Of a DNA stretch of 64,000 bases, positions 10,336-20,523 are shown piece by piece (the first letter of the stretch is position 1; every line of letters starts with the position of its first letter). Position numbers and translations under genes: made by a program. Under the pieces are notes generated by a model that saw only the letters and a program-made list of their open reading frames with translations, was not told where the DNA came from and did no database searches. The stretch is from Symsagittifera roscoffensis (Eukaryota > Xenacoelomorpha > Acoela > Convolutidae): positions 55,612,456-55,676,455 of the forward strand of contig NC_087067.1 of NCBI RefSeq assembly GCF_963678635.1, written 5' to 3'.

Positions 10336-12121
10336 TCCATTCTTGTTCTTGGTGGAGAATCCCAGAAATCGCGACTACCGACGCATCCGTGTCCAGCACG
10401 TACATCCCTTTCTCAGTCGGCATACCCAGTACTGGTGCCTCACATAGCTCTTTCTTTATTCTCTGTAATGACTCTTCTGCTGCGTTGTTCCACGTGAACT
10501 TCTTGCCCTTGTGTCTCATTAATTGTTGCATCGGGTATACCTTGTCCGCGTAGCCTTTGATGAACTCTCTATAATAGTTAGCGAAACCCAGGAAGCTCAT
10601 CAACTGGTGCTCTGTCTTCGGTGACTTCCAGGTTAGGACTGCTTCCACGGCGTCCGTATCAGGTCTGATGCCATGCTTGTCTACCATCCTGCCCAAGTAT
10701 TTTATTGAGTCCTTGAGTATCTCGCACTTCGATGGTTTACACTTTAGCCCCGACCTTTTCATGCATGCAAACACTTCGTCAAGTCTCTCAATGTGGTCTT
10801 CCAGTGTTGGCGTCGCTATTACCACGTCATCCACGTAGCACATTACCAGATTGCCATACTTCTTCGTCACGCCTATCAGCGCGTGTGCCATCAACCGCTG
10901 AAACGTGGCTGTGGCATTGCAAAGTCCAAACGGCATCCGTTTCCATTGAAACAGACCCAACTCGCAGGCCAACCCTGTCTTGTCCCTGTCCTGCTTCCTT
11001 AGTGGTACCTGCCAAAAGGCCGAGCCTAAATCAAGAGTCGTAAAAAATTTTGCATCACCTAACTTCGAGAGGCTCTCATCAATTCTAGGTATGGGATAGG
11101 CATCCTTCACCGTGACGGAGTTCAGGTATCGAAAGTCACAACAAAACCTCAACTGGTCGCCTTTCTTTTTGGCCATCACTACTCCACACGCCCACGGTGA
11201 CTTGGATGGTTCTATCATGTCATACTCTAGTAACGTCTCGATTTCTTTTCTACACGCGTCCGATTTGTGTGGGGTCATGCGCCTCGCCCCCTCCCTGTGT
11301 GGTACCGCATTTTCCTCAAGTTCTATTTCATGCTCAGCAAAATTACAACACCCGATATCCGCCTTATGCCTCGAAAAAACTTCCTCGTTCCGCTCTAATA
11401 CGTCCTTGATGGCTTCGAGCTGTTCATCTTTCAGTTTGCCCCTCAAATGTTCAATCTCCGGCAGAACCGGTTTATCAGTTTGCATTTCATCTAGTGTGGG
11501 TCGCTCTGGAAAGTTCGAACAGCTCGACAGCCCATCGTCCGTTTCTGACTTAACTCATTTAATAAGACCTGAAGAATCTTTTATTTTCTGCAATCGTCTC
11601 AAGATACAAATTTTGTCCCTGTGATTGGTACAATCAACAACTTCATTTTGTTTTGAGTTCTCAATCGTTTCATATCGAGTTTTAACCGGTAAAGCATATC
11701 CCAGTTTCCTCCTTCTCTGTATCGTGATCGGTATATCAAGGGTATTCAACAAGACACTGACGCAGAGGCCGCTCTTCGTTATCGAGAATGATCTTCCTAA
11801 AACAGCAGCACTTTGACTATTAGGATTCGGAACTATACACACTTGCTTGTTGTCACTTAGTTCATTGTAATTTTTCATCCTCAAGCCTACGATTGCCGCT
11901 TCATTAGCTTTTAGCCTCACCCTCCTACTCAAGAATACCGGTGCTTTGTTTTCATTTGCCATTATTAAATTTACCGGTTTGATTGCGTACCTCCTATCCG
12001 GGTTCCGTATCCTGAACATTGCGTTATTTAGATCAATCGTTACGTCAAAATTCCTGATGAAGTCTCTGCCCAAAATGAATTGGTCAGATTCATCTAGGTT
12101 TTCTACCACGATAAAGCTCAT
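10319..12121 (-). pseudogene. Pol: protease C-terminal part, reverse transcriptase, start of RNase H
   Basis: One minus-strand frame with a single in-frame TGA at 11555-11557. The first 188 codons continue the protease region (VENLDESDQFILGRDF). After the stop, codons starting at 11485 give a Ty3/Gypsy RT with LDLGSAFWQV (D152), the LPFGL-type motif MPFGLCNATATFQR and the catalytic YVDD (217-220), then the connection SFLGFANYYREFI. RNase H begins with VLDTDASVVAISG (Asp365) and then ends. Homology to copy 2 at 27741-29280 is very strong. The same frame across the TGA shows that protease and RT were one polyprotein. RT copies the element RNA into DNA in cytoplasmic particles. Confidence 0.9.
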
Positions 12122-12128
12122 CCACAGG

Positions 12129-13154
12129 TTACGTTCCCCAAAAATGGAGGGCTATTATCGGCGACCTGCCCAGCACCCGAAGGACCCCTTTGTTTGCAGC
12201 TGACAGCCGTATTCTCGAGTCTATCAAGTCACCTTTGTCAAAGCCCATCCGTTCCCAAGTTTCGATTGGTATGACGCTCAAGACTGCTCCCGTATCAAGT
12301 AACCCACGTAACTGAGTCTTTTTGCCACTTATATCTAGCACGTGCCCTGTCACATCTGCCTCCGTCCCGAAGTGCATTGCATCTTCTTCAAGCATGGCGC
12401 AGTGTCCAATCGATCTCACTTTCAACTCTTCTTTCCCTACGTAGATTTGCCCAATTAAGTCTTCGTCACATGTTATCATTGTCTTGGTATAGATGTTGAT
12501 CCCATCTATATTTAGCATCACCTCGTGTGGACCATAAGCTTCAGTATACCTGTTATCAACACGTACCGACTTGCTGCCCCCTCTCATGAGTAGTGCTCTC
12601 AGCGGTCTAGAAGTCGTTTGTGGGCTTATACAACTCAAGTAATCGGCGTACACGTCAATGTGCATTATTGTCTGGTCGCTCGGTTCGCTCAAGTTTCTGG
12701 TTACCTCGTGGCCGCCCACTGTGATCATCGACATTATTCTAGCCCCGATTTTCGATATGCCGAATGGCTTTCCCGTTTTTACACTGTTACAATTCCCGGT
12801 CTTTGTTGAGCCCGGTACGGCCTCTGGTGTTGAGTTTGATCCGGTTAATGTTTCGTTAAATTTCTGTCTTTCGATCTCCAACTTTAGTCGTTGCTCTATT
12901 TCTTTCGCAGCCAGATCCTGTTTCACTTTGGCAATTGCTTCCGTCGCCGCTTTCTCATAATTTATCTCTAGAGAGTTCCCGGCCGCGGATTCTATCGCAC
13001 CATTAACATGTGTTACAGCTTTCACTGTCTTCGTCGGCAATTCCCTGCTTGGTGCTCCTAAGTTCCTAGATTCAAACTCGTTTTGCCTGTTCCGCTGATT
13101 CTGCACGTTTGGGGGTGACTCTGGTCCTTGACCGCTTCCCAGAACAAGGGACAA
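12129..13154 (-). pseudogene. Gag-Pol: spacer and aspartic protease
   Basis: A 341-codon frame. It starts with a Lys/Glu-rich helical spacer, continues with a conserved region of unknown role (NLSEPSDQTIMHIDVYADYL) and carries the retropepsin active site RGLLDTGAVLSVIP (DTG near 12310-12290). It ends at about 12130, and the protease continues in the 12121 frame, so a small frameshift lies near 12125. The upstream junction with the 13058-14071 frame lies after the second zinc knuckle. The protease is expected to dimerise and cleave Gag-Pol. Confidence 0.85.
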
Positions 13155-14071
13155 TCCATTCTGAAGTGCCCCTCCTGGTTACAGAAGAAGCATCTAGCGC
13201 CTATCTTGATGATTAAGCCATTATAGTACTCGTGTTCCTCCATCTGGCTCATGTCCTCCTCATCCGGTGCGTATCCTAGGCTCTTCATGCCTTGTTTGTA
13301 TGTTGTGCAGTCAGCCACGTGGTGATCCGCCGACCCGCAGTTCGCGCATGATCTGCGCTTGTCCATATCATCTCTAGGTTTGTACCATGATGACCTCTGG
13401 GGTTGGCCTCCCCCTTGCGTGTTCCTGTTTTCTGAATATGAGTATTTTTTGGGCTTCATCAGCATGTATTCCCTTGATTTCTGTCTCATTTCTTCTGGGG
13501 TTGGTGCGCTGTCTTTCGACAATGTGTAGTATGTTGCTAACATTGTTCTTAAGTCATCACTTTTTACCCCATCAATGAACTTCGAGGCAATGCTAAAGTT
13601 TCTTCTGTTTGTCGACTCCTCTGGGTCACTTCTTCTTCTCAAGCTCTCGAGGTCATCTAGGAACCGATCAATTGACTCGTCGTCCCTCTGCCTTCTCTTT
13701 TCAAATCGCATCATCGCTTGGTGACCCTTCATGCCTGACCCGAATCGATTCAGCAATATTTCGAAGATCTTGTCCGCGGTATCGCGTTCTTCTTCTTTCT
13801 TTGCAACCACGCATTTTAATGCCCTGCCTTCTAAGTTGCTAAGTATGGCTGTGCATGCTTGTCTTTCATCTTTTAAGTTATCTTGCTCTAGGTGTAATCT
13901 CATAACTTCCACCCAAGTGTCGATGCATCCATCGGAGTCGTTTTTGAATTCCTTTGGCTTCTTGAAAGTTTTTCTTGTTTTTCCGTCTCTCCTATCGCTC
14001 GAGTCAGTGTTCCTCGTGGCGAGGCGAAGGCCTCTAGAGTCCTGTTCATCATCTCCCAAGTGCTTGCCCAC
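13058..14071 (-). pseudogene. Gag: capsid and nucleocapsid with two CCHC zinc knuckles
   Basis: A 337-codon frame. Residues about 40-210 match the retrotransposon Gag capsid pattern (DGCIDTWVEVM, IFEILLNRFGSG, FLDDLESLRRRS, ASKFIDGVKSDDLRTML). Two zinc knuckles of form CX2CX4HX4C follow: C242-C245-H250-C255 and C294-C297-H302-C307. Between and after them are conserved segments shared with both family B copies. The real start of Gag is upstream in another frame (15243). The frame change near 13985 is a copy-specific mutation, because copies 2 and 3 read through this point without a shift. Confidence 0.9.
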
Positions 14072-15243
14072 GTCATGGCATCCGGACCTGCGTTGCTGTT
14101 AGCTGTTGAGTCCCCCGGGCCACTCATTGTGTTTGATGCTCCAATTTTCATGATTGTTTTAGCAGCCGATGGTGCTATGCTTACCGCATCCCGGTTTAAA
14201 GGCAACGGTGTCGATTGCCGTTTGTTCCTTTGTGGTTCCACAAAGTCAACTCTGGTGCCTTGCGTGTGATCCGCTGCCGGTCTTTCTTGTGAGGTAGAAT
14301 TTCTCAAGATTGCATCCAATTTCGCCTGTATTGCACACGAACTTTCCACCTGATTCCTGTTCATTATATCCATTCTCTTTTCCAGGCTACCTAATTGGCT
14401 GTTGACATCATCATAACGGTTTTTCAACTGTTGCATATCTTTTTTGATGTTCTTATCTCGTTCTTCATTGGTGGCCTCTACCTTTTCCGACATCTGCTGG
14501 AGTCTCTCGTCTGTCGCCTTAGCCAGGTTAAAATAACTATCCAGATACTCGTGTTTGTTGTATTTTAACTCTTTCCTTTTTAAGTCTCTATCCTCCTCAC
14601 TATACTTTAGTTTTTTATCGATCTGATTTAGTTTTGTCATCAGGTCGCCAAGCTCAAGAGCAGCTGTTTCATGATCAGCCGTTGTCTTGTTTTCGGCTGC
14701 CTCTTCTGTTCTGGCTTGTTCTTCCTTTAGGTCGGCTTCTGTCGCCTTCGTGCTCACTGTCCCAAATGTTCGTGCTCTTTCAGTCTGTGATTCTTCGGCC
14801 GTGTTGTCTTTCGATTTGATTCCGACCATCTTCGCTAATTTTTCTGTAAAAGATGTTTTCTTTACTTGCGAGTCGTCTTTTACTGTTTCTCGGGTATTGC
14901 CTGTTGTGTCTTCCAACGCGTCTATCGGCAAAAACTCCACGGTTTTTGGATTTTGATCTTCCATATGGGGCATCGGTGTGGATTCCGTTGTTTTCTTCTC
15001 CACTTCATCTGCGCTCTGGTCTTGTGTCTCTAGATCGATTTCGATTGTGGGCTCCACCTGTTTGTCTTTAGCATCTTCTCGCGTCTTGTTCTCGGTGCTA
15101 CTCCTCGTGCTGACCATGCTAACTGAAAAGTTATTTTTTGTTTTGCTTGGGCCCCTTGATGTCGTTCCGCGCAGCGACGAGTTATATTTCGTGTTTGATC
15201 CACTTGACCTTTTTTCTAGCACCGGTACCCTACTCCGTCTCAT
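13900..15243 (-). pseudogene. Gag N-terminal region with coiled coil
   Basis: A 447-codon frame from ATG 15243. The first 50 residues are basic and Ser-rich, followed by MVSTRSS, which matches MVETRSQ of copy 2 and fixes the homology. Residues about 190-330 are strongly heptad-like (coiled coil). The C-terminal 60 or so codons overlap the capsid frame; homology switches frame near 13985 (GETEK). No enzymatic motif is present. The role is presumably Gag assembly. Confidence 0.75.
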
Positions 15244-15480
15244 TATTTCTATTTACAATTGCTCTTATTTACAATGTTACTATATACACAATTCTAATCT
15301 AAGAATAAAATCTTTGTGGAAAAAATTATTAAAAGGAAGTATACAGCGTGATAAAAACCTTGTTCCAGTTCTCTTTCAAAACTTTTCGAGAAACTTACTC
15401 AACCGTACCGGGTTCCGATTAGTTTTGTTCTGTCTTAATTCTGTCTTAAAACACTTATTTGTAATTTTACTTCAATTTTT

Positions 15481-16255
15481 ATGCCGTCCCAAGACTTCCA
15501 GTTACCGTCCCTACTCTTTTTTGTACCGTCCCAGGCTTCTTTCTACTGTGCCAAGACTGTTCGGTACTGTCCCAGTACTTTCCGTCAGTGTCCCAAGACC
15601 CTTGTCCTGAGAGTACTATCCCAGGGCCACTGTCCCAAGACTACTGTCCCAAGGCTAGTGTCCCAAGACTACTGTCCCAAGGCTAGTGTCCCAAGACTAC
15701 TGTCCCAAGACTACTGTCCCAAGGCTAGTGTCCCAAGACTACTGTCCCAAGACTACTGTCCCAAGGCTAGTGTCCCAAGACTTTTGTCCCAAGACCATTG
15801 TCCCAAGACTACTGTCCCAAGACTACTGTCCCAAGGCTAGTGTCCCAAGACTACTGTCCCGAGACTACTGTCCCAAGGCTAGTGTCCCAAGACCACTGTC
15901 CCAAGACCCCTGTCCCAAGACCACTGTCCCAAGACCACTGTCCCAAGACCACTGTCCCAAGACCCCTGTCCCAAGACCACTGTCCCAAGACCACTGTCCC
16001 AAGACCACTGTCCCAAGACCACTGTCCCAAGACCACTGTCCCAAGACCACTGTCCCAAGACCACTGTCCCAAGACCACTGTCCCAAGGCTAGTGTCCCAA
16101 GACCACTGTCCCAAGACCACTGTCCCAAGACCGTACTGTCCCAAGACTGTGCCAAGACTGTTCTGGTCCAACACTGTCCCAGGACTGCACTGTCCCAAGA
16201 CTGTCCCCAGACTGCTCTGTCCCAAGACTTCTTTGCACTGTCCCAAGACTGTTGA
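15481..16255. repeat. 14-bp minisatellite (unit CTGTCCCAAGACCA)
   Basis: The core at about 15617-16135 holds some 37 consecutive 14-bp units of CTGTCCCAAGACCA, with variants such as AAGACTA and AAGGCTAG. Decayed units with GTCCCA extend on both sides (15481-15616 and 16136-16255). In the sense of the family A element the unit reads TGGTCTTGGGACAG. Variant types are not randomly mixed: CTAGTGTCCC types are on the left and CCACTGTCCC types fill the right. Three units equal 14 codons, which explains the long open frames on both strands. Confidence 0.95.
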
Positions 16256-17120
16256 CAAGTGTCTGAGCGGTGGGACCTCTTTCTTCTTCGTTATGGGGAC
16301 TTCTTGATTCACTGTACCTTGTACCACCACTCAGGCTCTAGTAAAATTTTCCCAAAAACCCTCTCTTAAAGGCCAAATGTTGACCCCCCTTTTTCTTATT
16401 TCTTTTTAGTTCCCTCTATTTCAGTGTTCCAAGCAATTTGAAACCAAAACCTGTGCGCAGGTATCTTGTGATCACCTGTTCGTGTAAAAACTAAACACAA
16501 ATCCTCACCAAAATGCAACAAAAAATCCAAGCTAGAAAAAGTAATAAAAACAGAAAGATGAATCCACCTACAATTCAAAGGTGACCAATGTCTACCTTTT
16601 GTCGAAAAATTGTCTGGTACCTAATTGCCACGCGTTTTCCTCCCCCCAACTAATAATCTTATTGGATATCACCAGAATTGTCTATGTCCGTTCCCCTCTA
16701 CCAATCCGACCAGGGTACCTTCCTTAACTCGAATTTAAATTTCGACATCCACCTATTATTACCAACGCGTGTTGATGACTAATGTAACTAAATCAACGAT
16801 GTCGACTAATTAGTTACTCTAATTTCCCCCCTTTTTACAATTTACAACCGCCAACCTCTAACCTAACCAGCCCCCCTTCTAACCTCCCCCCTTTTTAGCC
16901 CCCCTTCTTAAGCCTAAAAATTACCTTAAGCGCCGGGTGCTAAACTTCTCAAGAGAAAACCGTAGACCTGTCTCCAGGCCTGCTCAAGTAAAAACGTTCC
17001 TCAAAACCGGGGGATTTCGCTTATCCAATTCTACACTTATCTCCTATAATGTAATGTGGATTTTAACGATACCCGTTCTGCCCAACTTGAGAACTCGAGA
17101 ACTGCCAAATCCTTCTTGGC

Positions 17121-17315
17121 TACTTTCCCACTCGACTGGCCACCTCTTCCAGTCCAGTCTCCTATTGGTTCAGCTCAAGTGCTCCTGAACCACTTTCCCA
17201 CTCGGCTGGTCACCTCTTCCAGTCAAGTCTCCTATTGGTTCAGCTCAAGTGCTCCTGAACCACTTTCCCACTCGGCTGGTCACCTCTTCCAGTCAAGTCT
17301 CCTATTGGTTCAGCT
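17121..17315. repeat. 70-bp tandem repeat, 2.8 copies
   Basis: Units begin at 17121, 17191 and 17261 (ACTTTCCCACTCG...) and are nearly identical. The last is cut after CAGCT. The repeat lies in the family A leader, upstream of the primer binding site in plus coordinates. Function unknown. Confidence 0.95.
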
Positions 17316-17780
17316 AAGTTCCAAGCTATCTGAAAACCCTTGACAACGCCCCACACTCGGGCACTTTATTAAGGTTACTGGGTTAAATTGCTAGGTTGAT
17401 CGAAACGATCGAACTTTTAAAACAGTATGGGTATACTATTTAATTAATATAAAGGTTTGATCCAACTAATCTGGTGTCAAAGTAACTGTCTTATTTCGTT
17501 TTATGGTTTTTGTTCCTTTTTCTATTCTTTTTTGGTTTTTGTTTTGCTTTTTGTCTTTTTGCTCGTGTTTTTGTCCCCCTAGTTGCCCCCCTTTACTCGG
17601 TTAGCTAAGCCTCGTTCGGAGAGCGTACCAGGAAGTTTTCTCGAGTTTTCTTAAAAAGCTATCACGGTACAACCGGAAGGTTTGCACGTTCCTGTCGAAC
17701 CGTACCACCGGTACTCTAGAATGGGCATGTAGCCCGAAGCTGTCTCAAGTGGGTTCGACTCCGTAGTCTTGATGTCGTAA

Positions 17781-17796
17781 ACACCCAGGAGCGCCA
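17781..17796 (-). other. Primer binding site (tRNA-Asn-like), family A
   Basis: On the minus strand, TGGCGCTCCTGGGTGT lies about 12 nt after the LTR end GAATGTTACA. The same 16 nt follow the 5' LTR of copy 2 at the same distance, although the LTRs of the two families do not align. It is close to the complement of a metazoan tRNA-Asn 3' end (TGGCG...CC.GGGTGG). Confidence 0.7.
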
Positions 17797-17807
17797 TAAA
17801 AACACTA

Positions 17808-18808
17808 TGTAACATTCGTCTACTGCAGTCACACATGAGGCTTAAGAAAAATAGGCCCTATAACCATTGGCTCAAGAGTCAGGGACACTATCTCTTGTGT
17901 TTTTCCACCTCAAATCAGTCGGAGCCAATTCGGTTCGCTTGTGACATGAGACTACGATCCGTTACAGCTTAAAGGCTACTACCAAAATATCCCCCCACTC
18001 TAGAAATAATAACGTCCCCATACTTAGGTCTCTAGATACCCAAAATACATGAACGCCGTTAAAAACCGGATCGGAACAATCCGTTAAGTTACTTTTTATT
18101 AGACAGTGGAACTTTGATCCATTTCAGATGGATCAACCTAAAACTCGCCTTACCTCAACATAACAATTATAAAACACACTCTAGAAATTTAAATTAAGTA
18201 CTCACATTGTAGCACACTCAAGAAAGGGAAGTACTTCAGTCGGTAATTAACTCAAGAATTAAATAATGTAACTAAATGAGTTTTAATGTTTCAATGACAA
18301 GGACAAGTTTTAACTCTAGAATGTAGTTTCTCGTGAACCATTGGGACACTCAAGTTGTTCACCTTTCCACCGAAGGTTCACTCTAGTTCAGTTCAAATAA
18401 TAATCCAATCGAGTGAAGACAATCCAGTTCTCGGGAATACGCTTGTCTCTGTTTCAGATGGGACAGCTCTACTCTCGTTATATTGTGACAGAAATTGCGA
18501 ATAGCAATTTCCCACTGTTTTATCTAGCAACTTTCCCGCGATTGTTACTCGATTGTTCTGACTTCTTTTTTTCGGTTTTTAGTTATCGCGAGAAAATCGT
18601 GCATGACAGGCTCCATTCGAGTTTTTGAAAAATTAAATTTCACTCCAAAACTAAGTGCTCTTGCTTTTCTCAAGGGCAAACTTCCAAATATGACCGACTG
18701 GCACACGGTTGGAATCAATTCGGTTCACTTGCGACATGAGATTACAAACCGCGTTACAGCTTAAAGGCTACTACTAATAAACCCCCCACTCTAGAAATAA
18801 GGGACACA
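17808..18808 (-). repeat. Putative 5' LTR of family A element
   Basis: The inner edge is well supported: on the minus strand it ends GAATGTTACA just before the primer binding site, as in family B. The outer edge is tentative: TGTGTCCC at 18808 would give a TGT...ACA element of about 1.0 kb. A homologous fragment lies at 47628-48164. The LTR would hold promoter and polyadenylation signals; none is clearly readable. Confidence 0.5.
17921..18800. repeat. Pair of about 90-bp direct repeats inside the family A LTR
   Basis: 17921-18010 and 18701-18800 share AATTCGGTTC, TGCGACATGAGA or TGTGACATGAGA, GTTACAGCTTAAAGGCTACTA and CCCCCCACTCTAGAAATAA. On the element strand each contains AGTGGGGGG, which looks like a polypurine tract. 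They may mark a nested or duplicated LTR edge. Confidence 0.7.
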
Positions 18809-18997
18809 GCTGTGTTTGTCAATTCAATCACCAAAGGATGTGAAGCACTCAATGCTGATGGTGCAATATAGAGGTAACCAGAGCCAATATTTTGCTAACA
18901 GGTTACGAAAATTAATTAACGTTCAAGTGGTTTTCACCACAAGAAAACAAGAATCATGTTTATTATCACTGAAGTCAGCATTTTCTAATGACCTCAA
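18809..18997 (+). pseudogene. Penelope-like element fragment (left piece of an interrupted copy)
   Basis: The frame from about 18816 encodes VQYRGNQSQYFANRLRKL and VVFTTRKQESCLLSLKSAFSNDL. This matches the RT-to-endonuclease connection of the Penelope-like element at 46500-46680 (MQYRGNSSQ, IIFTTRKLKTYLPSLKSSFARE). The match stops exactly at 18997, where the family B LTR starts. The continuation (VVYKLSCIGC, GIY-YIG start) is found just beyond the 3' LTR at 43820. The giant element therefore split this Penelope copy. Confidence 0.8.
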
Positions 18998-19910
18998 TGT
19001 GACATTCGACCAGAATGGACCAAAATGCAGATTCAGCATAATCGAGTTTTTTAACAGGGAACCTTCCGAATTGCCGGTTTTAAGCGATTAACGACGTTAT
19101 TGGGACGATTGGTCAAACGGTGAAGGTCAAGATATTCTGGTATTTTGGAGTTTTTAAAATTCGAAGTATGACGTCATATTTCTGAGAAACGTCAGAAACG
19201 GCCATTTTGGCAGAAAACCGGAAGGAAAACACAACAACATTAGTTGCGATAAAGTGAACAACGAGAATTGTGCTTGAAAAACAACGACGAATTGCAGAAG
19301 TAGCAGAGACCGCTCCGAGTTGCAACTATTGTGTCGCTACAATAGTTGCAAGGCCGTTGCGAACAACGGTGAAGGGTGGAAAACCAGCCTTCCGGAAGGA
19401 GAATAAGAGCCTTATTTCCCCGGATTCAGGAATCCGGAGGGGTTTCGGGACTGGAACTTTTATTAACTTATATAACTTTTAGCTTATCTGTCATATGCTG
19501 AGTTGAATTTAATCAACATCTGATTTCATTTTGCTAGTGTGAGAAGCTAGGAGTTGGGGGAAAGGGTTGATCCATCTTCGATGGAGATGATGATATTTAT
19601 CTACTGAACAAAAACAATAATATTTCAATAAGTAGTAGTAGCCCTGTTTTTAGGAGTGACCTCGTGGTCTGGGGATACTGAGACCCAGCCATGAGCTCAT
19701 TATTTCTGCATGTAATTGAGTTAATTTGAGTGTTTTGACCGAAGCCGAAAGCAGTAACGTTTTTCTCGACCCGATGTTAGAAAAACCACCGAAAGTACTG
19801 GCTTGGTAGAGACGGTTAAAAACATGTAAAGCTCTGTTTAGACGTTAGCCAGTCGTCTTAGGACTTAGTTTTATTTTCCATCGATATGTATCTTCCAGGC
19901 GAATGTTACA
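18998..19910 (+). repeat. 5' LTR, family B copy 2 (913 bp)
   Basis: Runs TGTGACATTCG...GAATGTTACA with short inverted termini (TGTGAC and GTTACA). Near-identical sequence recurs at 42910 and 44856, with a diverged version at 56747. It contains the palindrome CCGGATTC-AGG-AATCCGG (about 19421-19440), whose right arm AATCCGGAGGGG is the motif repeated throughout the leader. It presumably drives transcription; no TATA box was assigned. Confidence 0.92.
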
Positions 19911-19922
19911 TAGATGTTTTTA

Positions 19923-19938
19923 TGGCGCTCCTGGGTGT
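19923..19938 (+). other. Primer binding site (tRNA-Asn-like), family B copy 2
   Basis: TGGCGCTCCTGGGTGT starts 12 nt after the LTR. It is identical to the family A site and nearly identical to that of copy 3, and complementary to a tRNA 3' end of the Asn type (CACCC..GGAGCGCCA). Confidence 0.7.
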
Positions 19939-19976
19939 TATTCTTTTTTAACATCATGACCGGCAGAACCGTTAAC

Positions 19977-20002
19977 GAGCACTCCGCGCCGAGCGGATGC
20001 TC
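19977..20002 (+). other. Conserved leader hairpin after the primer binding site
   Basis: GAGCA-C-TCCGC pairs with GCGGA-TGCTC around a 5-nt loop GCCGA, a 10-bp stem with one bulge. Copy 3 keeps it at 57716-57741 with only the loop changed (GCTGA). The position suits an RNA dimerisation or packaging signal (inference). Confidence 0.55.
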
Positions 20003-20523
20003 ACATTAACGCCCTCAATAGCCCTAAGCCGCCGCGGCGGAAGGATAGTTCGGAACGCGGAAGCCTTCCGGATTACCGTGAATAGCTTTTTAACTTAGTT
20101 AAGACCGAAAATTCACGAACCAGGAAGGGTGGGGGGATTCGCCGTCCCGTCGTTCCCTGAGAGGTTTGTGTTGAAAAACACTTAAAGATATACAAAAAAC
20201 CAAACAAAAAGTAGTATAGTACCCAAAAAAAAAACAAAAAACATAAAAAATAACCGAAAAAACCAAAAACAGTAAAAAAGTTAAAAAAATCAGTAGAAAT
20301 CATCCCCCCAGACAAGATGTGATCCGACCCTCCCGTTTGTTGTTGATAGATATATTGTTGTTACAGGCATTTATATCAGTCAGGATCGTTACGATGAATT
20401 TTGTAGCCCGTTTGTGAGGCTTGTACTGTAGGGTTATTTGAGCATTTAAGCACGTTAATGATAAATTGCGTTCAATCCGGAAGGTTCAGCTGATTTGCGC
20501 TCAATCCGGAGGGGTCTTGGGAG

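Larger units (their letters stand above)
15244..17807 (-). other. Long 5' leader of family A element
   Basis: About 2.56 kb between the 5' LTR and Gag, with no credible protein. It contains the 14-bp minisatellite (15481-16255), a 70-bp tandem repeat (17121-17315) and the primer binding site (17781-17796). Between these (16256-17120 and 17316-17780) I see only AT-rich or C-rich unique sequence and scattered CTCAAG hexamers. The long open frames crossing the minisatellite are repeat artefacts. Confidence 0.7.
1..18808 (-). mobile_element. Giant Ty3/Gypsy-like LTR retrotransposon, family A, copy 1 (3' end outside window)
   Basis: Read on the minus strand from the right, this element runs: putative 5' LTR, primer binding site, about 2.5 kb of non-coding leader, Gag, protease, RT, a truncated RNase H, integrase, a macro-domain-like Pol tail, a 1824-aa SGNH-hydrolase-type ORF and the start of a last ORF that is cut by the window edge. 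More than 18.8 kb is visible and the 3' LTR is not. Pol order (RT-RH-IN) and the RT and integrase motifs place it in Ty3/Gypsy. Gag-Pol carries at least five frame changes or stops and one internal deletion, so this copy cannot be autonomous. Its proteins are clearly homologous to those of the plus-strand element at 18998-43814: very close in RT, more diverged in Gag and in the downstream ORFs. Confidence 0.9.

Noticed and set aside
13900-14071. Programmed frameshift between Gag N-terminus and capsid in copy 1
   Set aside because: Copies 2 and 3 read through the aligned position in a single frame, so this is a copy-specific indel.
15481-16255. CRISPR-like array
   Set aside because: Units are contiguous, without unique spacers, and the setting is an animal retrotransposon.
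15481-16330. Open frames of 119-189 codons on both strands with repeated CPKTTVPR or LGQWSWDSG
   Set aside because: They are produced by the 14-bp repeat (three units make 14 codons without stops) and have no homologue in the other family.
18413-18628. 71-codon frame in the family A LTR
   Set aside because: Not conserved in the homologous LTR fragment at 47628-48164.
19113-19482. 70-codon frames on both strands in the family B LTR (also 43025 and 44971)
   Set aside because: They recur only because the LTR recurs. In copy 3 the frames are not kept, so they are not genes.
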